A model generated the notes under the pieces. It was not told the DNA's origin. It did no database searches and was given only the letters and a program-made list of their open reading frames with translations. Of a stretch of DNA of 64,000 nt, positions 32,022-40,500 are shown piece by piece (the stretch's first letter is position 1; each line of letters opens with the position of its first letter). A program made the position numbers and the translations under genes. The DNA lies in NCBI GenBank assembly GCA_900291925.1, contig UWYS01000011.1:124001-188000 (forward strand), given 5' to 3'. This DNA is from Thecaphora thlaspeos. Its lineage: Eukaryota > Basidiomycota > Ustilaginomycetes > Urocystidales > Glomosporiaceae.

Positions 32022-33782
32022 ATGCGCACCTCCGGTCTCCTTGCCCTGACTGCCTTCGCGGCCGCGGCCATGGCCCTGTCCCACTCCCAGGCTGATAAGA
32101 TTGCCAACCACTCCCCTATGGCGCGTCGTCAAGTCGGCTCTACCAGCGGTTCCAACCCCACCTCTGCCTACCGCGACGCCGATTCTAACATCGACCCTTA
32201 CAGCGTTCCTGAAGGTTCTTACACCAGCCTTAACGACAATGGTGAAACGAAGACCGAAGACTGCGAGGATGGTCAAGGCTCCGGCGATAAGACCGGTTTC
32301 AGCGATGAGAACTATGGCAAATCTGGCTACGAGCAGACCCAAGACTACGGTCAGAACGAGAACAATCAAAACCAGGACGGCCAGGACAACAAAGCCAAGC
32401 ACGGTCAGAACAGCTCCACCGATGGATCCTCGACGGAGGACTGCGATGAGAACCAGGACCAGAGTTTCGACCAGGGAATCAACGGCGATTCCAACGGTCT
32501 GGGCACCACAGACTATTTCAACAAAGGTCAGAACAAGGACAACCAAGACGCCAGCAAGTCTTTCGGCGGATCGGGCGGCCCTCAGTTCAACGGTCAGAAC
32601 CCGGAAGGATCCCCGGAGTTGGGTCAGAGCAGTCAGGACTTGAACAACCAGGGATCCGATCAGGACTCCCACAAGCATTCATCCTCGGATGACAGTGAGA
32701 AGTGGGGCGGTGATAAGTGCCCTAAGTTCCCTACCAAGCCTGAGGGAAGGCCCGACAACAAGCCTCCGTGCATCATGAAGGGATGCGGGAAGGACGACGC
32801 CTGCTCGGCTCTCAAGAGGGCCAACTTCCCTCATCTCAACTTGGAAGACCTCGGATGCGACTCTTTCACAGACAGGGAAATGAATGTGGTCTGGGCCGGC
32901 AAGGATGGCAAGTGCCCCGACAACCACGCCCACACCTGCCACATTTACCGCGCTGCCAGTGAGTAAACGTAGCGACGTAGAAAAGACGCAAACGAGTCGA
33001 GGAAAGGTGACTGTCGAATCGATGTGGCTGACAACTTGTACCTTGGATGACATTCAGGAATCACCGGTCTTGAGCAGTTCGGTTGCCCGACCGATGAGAG
33101 CCAGAGCTCCAACGGTCAGAGCAAATCCGACCAGAACAGCAAGGACACCCAATACCAGAACGGCCAGGACCAGAACGGCCAGGACCAGAACGGCCAGGAC
33201 CAGGACGGCCAGGACCAGAACGACCAGGACCAGAACGACCAGCTCCCAGTCGACATCGGAGGGCAGAGTGAGGAGAGCAACGACAAGAAAGACAAGGACA
33301 AGAAGGACAAGAAAGACGATGACCACCATGATGACAAGGACAAGGATGACGAGAAGAAGCAGGACCGGCTGCTCCTCCTCAACACCGCGAACCCTGAAGC
33401 CTTAAGTGGCCCTCAGACAGAGCAGCCCAATCCTGAAAGCCCTTACGCGGAGAACGCAGTGGGCGGATTTACTGCCAACGACAAGTACAGCCTGGATGAT
33501 GTGGAGAAATCTGGTCGGGACAAGACCAGCCTCAACGACATTGACAACGAGGGGCAATCCAAAAAGAGCAAATTCAGCGATGATGCGTTCGGACCCAATA
33601 CCCACAACAATTACGACGATACGGCTGTGGGCGGAGCCGTTCCGGGCGAGCAGGTCTTCTACCCTAACCAGAACGGTGGAACCAAGGGCGATCAAACTCT
33701 CGACACTATCGGCAAGGGCGGAAGCCAGCAGGGGATCAATCTTCCTCAGAAGAAGAGGGCCATCCCCTTTGGTCGAAAGTAA
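32022..33782 (+). CDS. Secreted, acidic, Asn/Gln/Asp-repeat protein
   Basis: Two exons: 32022-32958 and 33058-33782, with a 99-bp intron (GTGAGT...TTCAG, phase 1); 553 residues. Signal peptide 1-18 (MRTSGLLALTAFAAAAMA), then a likely Kex2-type site (MARRQVGS). The body is very rich in Asp, Asn, Gln, Ser and Gly, with only a few cysteines, most of them in a central block (KCPKFPTKP, CIMKGCGKDDACSAL, GCDSFTD, KCPDNHAHTCHIYR, FGCPTDE). After the intron, tandem QNGQD units give way to a Lys/Asp-rich charged stretch. The C terminus is KKRAIPFGRK, a dibasic site followed by a short peptide. No known domain. The central Cys block may be a small folded module. Probably a cell-surface or effector-like protein; function unknown. 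Confidence 0.75.
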
Positions 33783-34257
33783 GCGATCTAGGCTGATTTT
33801 AGCTCAATCATCCTTCCCTCCTGCTAAATTTACTCATACATGATGGTAGCAGCATCCCCACCCCCACAATTCCTTGTTATCGCGAGGGGTCGCAAGTCCT
33901 TATCGCAGAACATTTACTAGTTATTCAATAGCTGACGTTCGTCGTTGATCTCGATTGGTAGTGCTTCTATTACTTTTTTTGTTGAAGGTGACGTCAGCGC
34001 GACCACCAACACTCACTCGCTCACTTTGCTTTTCAGCATCCCACCTTGCCTCCAAAGTGTTCTTTCGCTTGTCCGAGAGGTCTCAGCTGAGACCCTCTCT
34101 CAATTAGACAGTCATTTTCTCTTTTGACTTGTCCGTTCTGTTGGGTGTGTGCGTGGCTTTGGTGATCAGGCCTCGGGTATGAGGTTGGTGTCGACATATA
34201 TTTGTGTATCCCCGTTGAAACTGCCTCTGCCGGAGTATCGGGTTGGCATTCGAGTTA
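33783..34257. other. Intergenic, 3' flank of the secreted-protein gene
   Basis: About 475 bases, T-rich in places; no gene seen. Ends at the second transposon copy. Confidence 0.5.
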
Positions 34258-34721
34258 GTTCGATGGGAATCCGGCTTTCCTAGGAATCCGGTCTTAAGGT
34301 CAAATTGTCGGCCTTCCTCACCAACAGCCTTGCCGTCACTGCTACACCATCTGCACTCTGTCAAGCACACCAGACAAGCACTGCAATCAGTTCAACACTT
34401 GCTCTAAATAGTACATTCTCAGCTTTGCTCGCCTGGCCCAGAACTGCTGCCAAATGGGTTGGGGAAGAGGAGCCAGGGGTCATACAAGGCGAGAGAGCTT
34501 GGTCCAGCGGAAGCAGGATCAACAGCAAGTTGGGGTGGTGCTGGCAGTGGCTCTGCAGGCTCAGCAGGTGCTAGAGGGGGTGGTTGCGCAACGTCAGCCG
34601 CTTTGTCTTTGCCCTTTGCCTTGCTTGATGCTGCCTTCCTTGCCGTCAAAGACGGCAAGGGCGGTGGTGATGAGGAAGGCCGACGATTAGATTTCTCGGC
34701 CGGATTCCCAGGGAAACGCGT
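34258..34721 (-). mobile_element. Short non-autonomous relative of the 12.5-kb transposon
   Basis: About 464 bases. The right end (read on the minus strand) starts ACGCGTTTCCCTGGGAATCCGG, the same terminus as the element at 12512-13437, followed by TA. The left end has lost the first bases but keeps TGGGAATCCGG and a TCGGCCTTCCTCA...CTTGCCGTC stretch that is inverted at the other end. An internal ~40-base block near 34362-34402 resembles 12627-12667 of the first copy. No transposase is recognisable. It ends about 200 bases before the HSD10-like ATG. Confidence 0.7.
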
Positions 34722-34923
34722 TAGCTGTCCGGTTGGCGGTCTGCTCCTGGAAACCGGGACTTTTTTGCAGCCGAGCCGAGCCGGGCCGACGCCTCGGCCC
34801 GTCGTGTCTGTCCACACTTTGCAAAAGGCGGGGTGAGAGGGGCGGATGCTGTCTGAATCCTCTCTTCTTCCTTACTATTCTTTCCGTCCCTTCATTCCTC
34901 ACCCTTCTTCACCGCCACCGACG

Positions 34924-36093
34924 ATGCAGATCGCCAACCACATCTTCTACATCACAGGCGCAGCGTCCGGTCTGGGCGCTGCGACTGCCGAGCTTCTCCA
35001 CTCTCTCGGAGCGTACGTTGCGATTCTCGACCTCAACCTCGACCAGGCCACCAAGCTAGCCTCTCAACTCAACGCTACCACCTCGTCCGCCCTACCCGGC
35101 AACGCCTCTACGACAAGTCAAGGTTCGGCTTCACGCGCTGCGGCGTACGAGGTGGACGTATGTTCTGAAGACGCCCTCATTGCTGCTCTCAAGGGGTGTG
35201 ATGCGATGTGGAAGGGCGTTCCGGTCGGAGGCGCGGTCAACTGTGGTGGCGTGGGCATGGCGGGTAAGGTGGTGGATGCCGATGGGCAGCCTTTTGTAAG
35301 TATTCTTCTGCGTCAATGCACCCACGCCTATTCGCATTCACACACTCCCTTCGCTCGCTCCCACCCGTCCTTCCATCGCACACACTAGGACCTGGAAACC
35401 TTCCGCAAGGTAGTCGAAATCAACCTCATCGGCACCTTCAACGTGACACGCCTCGTTACCGCCCGTCTTGTTCGCGATCTAGCCAAACCTGTCCCCAAGC
35501 CCTCGGAGGCGACAAAAGAGCTCGGCGTCATCATCAATACGGCCAGTGCCGCCGCCCTCGAAGGTCAGAGCGGTCAGGCCGCCTACGCCGCCAGCAAGGG
35601 CGGAGTCCTCTCCATGACTCTGCCGCTCTCCAGGTGCGTACCTCCCTCTGCTTGCCGCGAGAACAGGTGGTCTAGTATCTGCAACGACAACTGACCAGCG
35701 ACTCGTCTACCTATATTTTGAATGTATCGTTCCGGAATCCGACAGGGATCTGGCATGGTACGGTATTAGAAGCATGACCCTCACTCCGGCTCTCTTTTCG
35801 ACGCCTATGATGCAACAACTCCCCGACCGAGGTAACGATCTCTTTGACTCTTCCCATTCTTGTCTTTCCGTCTTTCTCCAACGCGCAACACTCTCTGACA
35901 CATTCCTCTCTTTTCCACTCTACCTTTCCAACGATCAACAGCAAAGGCACAGATTCTCAAGAGCGCCGAATTCCCCGTCCGTTTCGGCGAACCGCAAGAG
36001 TTCGCCCATGCCGTCAAGATGGTCATTGAGAATCCTATGTTGAATGGTTCCTACATCCGGCTGGACGGTGCGACGAGACTGGGCAAACTCTAA
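34924..36093 (+). CDS. HSD10-like 3-hydroxyacyl-CoA dehydrogenase (type 2), SDR family
   Basis: Four exons: 34924-35295, 35389-35633, 35746-35831, 35942-36093; introns of 93, 112 and 110 bp; 284 residues. The cofactor motif TGAASGLG is at 11-18; an NCGG replaces the usual N-A/C-AG; the catalytic Ser is in [11 protein letters not shown], with Y-x3-K in [26 protein letters not shown] and [19 protein letters not shown] followed by NGSYIRLDG are the HSD17B10 C-terminal signature. Family enzymes oxidise short branched hydroxyacyl-CoAs (isoleucine degradation) in mitochondria. Exon junctions restore each conserved block in phase. Inserts (about 60-80) make it slightly longer than animal HSD10. No classical mitochondrial presequence is obvious; the N terminus starts right at the first beta strand. 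Confidence 0.87.
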
Positions 36094-36318
36094 GGCGAAC
36101 TCGACCGCAAGAGGTAGGGCAAAGATTGACAGCCACCGAGCAAAGAGAGGTTTTGACGGATGCAAAGTCGAGAAACGATGAGATGAGTGTATCTGATACT
36201 TTATCACTGGCTTTCGCGAAGCAATCACGAAACGAGGGGGATGTACATGCAGGTGACGTGTGTGAACACAGATGAGACGAGGGGACGGACCGAGACGCAC
36301 TGCCGACGAAAGGCAAGT

Positions 36319-37918
36319 TTACTCGTCGTCGTAGTTGAACTTGATCGAGCTGTAGTCATCGTCGAGGGGGGACAACAAGGAGCAGCCGAATGGTCAGTCA
36401 ACACTCTTCTCCCGCAAATGCGATCTATCTCGAAGTTTGAACTCACTGCGTGCCGTGCGTATCAATCTCTCCACCTCTATAACTTCCCTTCTTCTTCTTA
36501 TTCTTCTCCTTTGTGAAGCCTTTACCCCTCGTTACGATAAGGTCAGCGCTAGCCTTTGCGCCCCAATCTCCAGCACCGGGTTTGGCATCGTACGACATGT
36601 TCTTCATCCTCTCGTCAAGGTACGATACCTGATCCGCCTTGACGCGTTGGAACGGCGTGTTTTGCGCAGAAGCCCTCCCGCCAGCGCCGCCGCCGCCGTC
36701 GGTGTTCTTCTTCTTGGCCGAACCGGTGGTGGGTGTCGCGTAGAGCGGGTTCGGCTGCCATTCAGCTAAGACGGGGGCAGAGACGACCGTCTTGGCTTTC
36801 TTGGATTTGTGTGCGTCCGGATCGACCGAGGGTGGTGTAGAGGTCTTGCCCTTACCCCCTCCGGACGAGGACGAGGCGGAGCTGTCGCTCGAGTCCGAGG
36901 AAGAGTCCGAGGAAGAGTCGGTATCAGAGTCGGAGTCTGACGAAGAGTCCGAAGAAGAGTCCGATGAGGAAGGATCGCTGCTGCTGTCGCTGTCCGAGGA
37001 CAAGAAGGAAGAGGAAGATGAGGAAGGGGTGGGCGATGCCGCCTTCCTCTTCTTGGGGTTGGCGACCGGTAGAACTGCTGCTGCGACGGCGGCCTCTTCT
37101 GCGTCAGAGTCTGAGTCCGACTCCGAGTCAGACGACGAGCTGCTGCCGGACGAGGACGAAGACGAGGCCGACGACTTGACGCTGTCGCCTTTGATGGTCT
37201 CGGAAGTCTCGGAGGAGTTCTGCGAGGGTGCCTTGGTGGCGGCAGTGGCAGTGGTGGCAACATCCCCTTCATCGTCCGACAAGCTGGCGGAACTGGAGCC
37301 GGAGCTGGAGTCGGAGCTAGACTCTAAGCTGGAGCTCGAGTCCGAATCCGAGTCGGTGCCCTCAGCCTTGTCATCGGCTTCCTCAGCCTTTTCCTCGTCG
37401 TCGTCAGAAGAAGAGTCGGAGCTGTCGCTCGAGTCGCTCCATGAGTCTGACGAATCATCGCTGCTCGAGTCCTCGTCCATCTTGTCTCCCTCCTTCGCCG
37501 GTTCTTCCTCGGCCTTTTCGTCGTCAGAATCGTCGCTGTCAGAGTCGGATGAGCCGTCGTCGTCGTCGTCGTCGCTGCTGGAAGAGTCGCTGCTCTCACT
37601 GTCGGACTCTTCGCCGCTGTCGTCGGACTCGTCTGACGCTGCGGCCGCTGCGGGGGCGGCCTTGGCGGTGGACCAGTCCTTCTTTGGGCTGTTCTGGATC
37701 GCGGTGACGAGGTGCTTTGCCATCTCCTTTGCGGCGTTGATGGGTGCTTTGGCGTCTGCGGGTGCAGCGCTGAGAAGCTTCGGCGCCGCTTCGGGGGCGT
37801 GCTCCTGGAGGAAGGCGTGGACCATCTGGAAGGTCTGGATGAGCGCCGGGTCGGTCGAAGAGGAGGTGGAGGCGACGGGCACCTTTGCAGGCGTGCTGGG
37901 CGCTGATTTGTTTCGCAT
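36319..37918 (-). CDS. SRP40: SRP40/NOLC1 (Nopp140)-like nucleolar phosphoprotein
   Basis: Two exons: 37918-36447 and 36349-36319, with a 97-bp intron (GTGAGT...TACAG, phase 2); 500 residues. The N terminus (about 20-60) has a LisH-like helical segment (LIQTFQMVHAFLQEHAPEAA). Long alternating Ser/Asp/Glu tracts and Ala/Lys patches follow, as in Nopp140. The conserved SRP40 C-terminal domain is FQRVKADQVSYLDERMKNMS to GSYRGGEIDTHG, and splicing adds THSIKFNYDDE, which matches the family's final S-I-K-F motif and supports the small last exon. The protein is a chaperone of small nucleolar RNPs and is heavily CK2-phosphorylated in relatives. A 405-codon ORF opposite is a mirror of the Ser/Glu codons, not a gene. 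Confidence 0.88.
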
Positions 37919-38409
37919 CTCTATGGTTGGGCGTGGAGGAGCGGAGTGGGGTGGGGCAGTTGGTTGTACGAGGGGAGAAGGAGGTGGTAGAGCACGATGG
38001 CGGTGGTGAGGTTAAGGAGGGAGACAAAGCGAGCGCGAGGTGGGGTTGCGGGTGGAAGATATGCGGGGCGCCAGAAGCGCTGGAAAAATTTGAGCAGCCA
38101 ACAAGAGAGGGCAGCCACGCCACGCCACGCCGCGCCTCCTTCCGCCCTGTCCTTGCTCGCCCGTCTTCCAGGGTCGCACCTCAAATTCCTCCCATTCCCG
38201 CCTTCCGCCTTCCGCCTTCCGCCTTCGCCTTCGCCTTCTGTCCCTGCAGCTGCCCTCGGCTCCGGACCAGGTGAGTGCGGACGAGCCAACGCCGAGAAGG
38301 AAGCGGAACGGGCCCCACGTAGTCCGGCCCCTCCTTCTCCTCCTCCCGCTCCTCTTCCTCTCCCCTCGCCACCTCGAACCAGCCGCTTCTCTCGCATCGG
38401 GCCCCAAGG
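37919..38409. promoter_or_regulatory. Divergent region between SRP40 and peroxiredoxin-like gene
   Basis: About 490 bases; purine/pyrimidine-skewed, with TTCCGCC-type short repeats around 38205-38235. No gene seen. Confidence 0.5.
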
Positions 38410-38979
38410 ATGTCATCGCACCGACCGCAGGCAGAGGATCGCTCCGCCTTCCACCTTCTCGGCCACCCCTTGCCCGCCATCATCAATCTGCCAAGCACGG
38501 CAGGTGGGACAATCGACCTCTTCATCCTCTCGCTCTCCAAACCCGTCCTCCTCTTCCTCTATCCACAGACCACCTCCTATACCTCTCATCTCACATCACT
38601 CGTCCCACACCTCCCGCCTCTCACCCGTACCGAGCCAGAGCTGCAGATTTTTGGCCTTTCCACACAGCCGCACGCGCAGCAGCTGCAGGACGTATCGACC
38701 CTTAAGCTGCCCTTCCCGCTGCTCAGCGACCAACAGATGCAGCTCACACAGGCTCTCGACATCCCCACCGACGATGCGCACGGTGGGACAGTGTTTAAGC
38801 GCCTGATACTGCTCCTCCGCGGCGGACAGATCACAAGGTTGGACTATCCAATCGACAGGCCCGAAGAGGCGGCAACGAGAGCGTCAAGGTTGCTCGTCAG
38901 CGAAGAGGACCTCATGCGAGAGGTCGAAGAGAGGGACGCAAAGGCAGCGGCAGAAGCAGCACAACAGCAGCAGCAATGA
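38410..38979 (+). CDS. Peroxiredoxin-like (AhpC/TSA fold) protein lacking cysteines
   Basis: Single exon, 189 residues. The order FHLLGHPLPAI, KPVLLFLYPQTTSYTS, LQIFGLSTQPHAQQLQD, LPFPLLSDQQMQLTQALDIP and KRLILLLRGGQI matches the thioredoxin-fold core of bacterioferritin-comigratory/PrxQ-type peroxiredoxins. The YPxxxTPGCT peroxidatic loop reads YPQTTSYTS, and the whole protein has no cysteine at all, so it cannot be a thiol peroxidase. The C terminus ends in a Glu/Ala/Gln-rich helix. Function unknown; possibly a structural or regulatory derivative. The start is the ATG before the first conserved strand; divergent from SRP40. Confidence 0.75.
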   Translation: MSSHRPQAEDRSAFHLLGHPLPAIINLPSTAGGTIDLFILSLSKPVLLFLYPQTTSYTSHLTSLVPHLPPLTRTEPELQIFGLSTQPHAQQLQDVSTLKLPFPLLSDQQMQLTQALDIPTDDAHGGTVFKRLILLLRGGQITRLDYPIDRPEEAATRASRLLVSEEDLMREVEERDAKAAAEAAQQQQQ

Positions 38980-39388
38980 CAGCAAGCCCTGTCTAGATGC
39001 GATCGATGACGTACGGGCTCATCTGCCGCGGTGGGCGCGGGTGGATGGGAGGCCGGTGACCTGTCAGAGGGCCCATCTTTACGGCGTTTTGTTTGGTCGC
39101 TGGCAGTTAGAGAGAAGAGCAAAGGCATAGAGTACAAGTAGATGGTACCAAGAGCGGACCCAGAATCGTGCGATGGTGTGATGAGTGGTGCGGACGTGTG
39201 CGCATTGATGCGGGTCGGGTGAGTGCGTGTGTGTCTGTGTGACGGACAGCGGTGCTGGTGGGTACGATATGGCCGCCCTGTGTCGGTGCTTGGCGGCCGT
39301 GACGTTTCTTGATGGCCTGATGCTGTACCGGCTACGCTTGGACCAAGGGCGGACCGCAGTAAGGCAAGTCCGTGGAAAGAGACGGCCC
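38980..39388. other. Intergenic, two convergent 3' ends
   Basis: About 410 bases between the peroxiredoxin-like and SmD1 stops; no gene seen. Confidence 0.6.
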
Positions 39389-39890
39389 CTAGAAGCCTCG
39401 TCCGCGGCCTCGTCCCATGCCCCTTCCGCCGCCGCGTCCGCGCCCACGTCCTCGATCTCCGCGGCCCGCCGCATCTCTCGGTTTCCGTACGCCCTTGGGC
39501 TTGGGACCATCGTCGACGAGCAGCATGTCGAGGGGGAGGGCGTCGGGGAGGATCCAGTAGCGGATGTTGTTGCCGCGGATCGAGAGCGTATCGAGCGCGA
39601 GCGGGTCGCGGCCCTTTACTGTCATCTTGACCGTCTTGAGGTAAGTGTTCATCTGGATGTCAACGCCCGTCACTGTGCCGTGGACGATGGTGCCGTTCTT
39701 GAGCTCGATGGTGACCGACTCGTTGTTAAGCTTCATCAGAAATCTGAGCAGAGGCAGAGGGGAAGTCGAACAGAAGGATGCAAAGACGTCAGCGTGCGGG
39801 GCGAAGATGCTGAAGCAGCGGGCAGCGAGAAGAGGTAGGAAGGTAGGTAGGTAGGGGTGTTTTGAGCGTGGCCTACCTGACGAGCTTCAT
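39389..39890 (-). CDS. SMD1: Small nuclear ribonucleoprotein SmD1
   Basis: Two exons: a 14-base first exon 39890-39877 (MKLV plus two bases) and 39743-39389, with a 133-bp intron; 122 residues. Splicing restores the invariant N terminus [20 protein letters not shown]. The Sm1 motif continues with [13 protein letters not shown], Sm2 is in [15 protein letters not shown], and the C terminus is an RG-rich tail as in all SmD1 proteins (substrate for arginine methylation). It is part of the heptameric Sm ring on spliceosomal snRNAs. Length matches the family (human 119). It is divergent from EXO1. The in-frame second ATG inside exon 2 could be mistaken for the start, but would lose conserved residues. 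Confidence 0.96.
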
Positions 39891-40500
39891 GATGGGCGGT
39901 GGACGTGAGTAGTGAAGCGAACAAGGTGGGAAGTGGGGTGATTGGGGGGATGCCTTGACCCGGTTCTGTTGGCTCGGTAAGCGCTAGGACGGAGAGGGTG
40001 CCTCTTTCTGCGGTCTTTTGCTGACTTGTAAACGCAGCTAGAATGGGGAGTCCGGCGGTGGTGAGGAGGGAGAGCAAGGTGGGAGGACGAGGAAGGGTGG
40101 AGGCAGGTTGTGGAAGATGTGCGGGGCAGGCGGGCGGGCGCTTTGGGTGCGAACTCAGAGTTGGCCCTGCGAGCGATCACTGCCGAGGCCCGATCGGACT
40201 GGCGCCAGGAGAGAGGCGGCGGCGCGTCGCGTATTGCTTGCTTGCTGCGCGGCGCGCAAGGAGAGAGAGGCGATTTTGCGTGTCGCCCTGCGCCGCCGGG
40301 TGGAGCGATACGAAGTCGCCCCCTCGCTCCCTTTTCCTCACTCCACTCTAGCCCTTCGTCTTACCTACACCATCTATCGCTCTGCCAGCCTGCCAGCCTA
40401 TCCACTGGCACTCAACGCCTGTCATCCTACTCGAGCTCGACAAACACGGCCACTCCCACAACAACAACGCCGTGGGGATCGCATCACACACCAACGCCTC
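39891..40500. promoter_or_regulatory. Divergent promoter region SMD1/EXO1
   Basis: About 610 bases between divergent starts. The EXO1 frame is open through much of it, but the conserved EXO1 start is at 40501. No other gene seen. Confidence 0.5.

Noticed and set aside
36792..38009. 405-codon ORF on the plus strand opposite SRP40
   Set aside because: It is the complement of Ser/Asp/Glu repeat codons (giving Ser/Glu in reverse); SRP40 has the conserved domain and splice structure.
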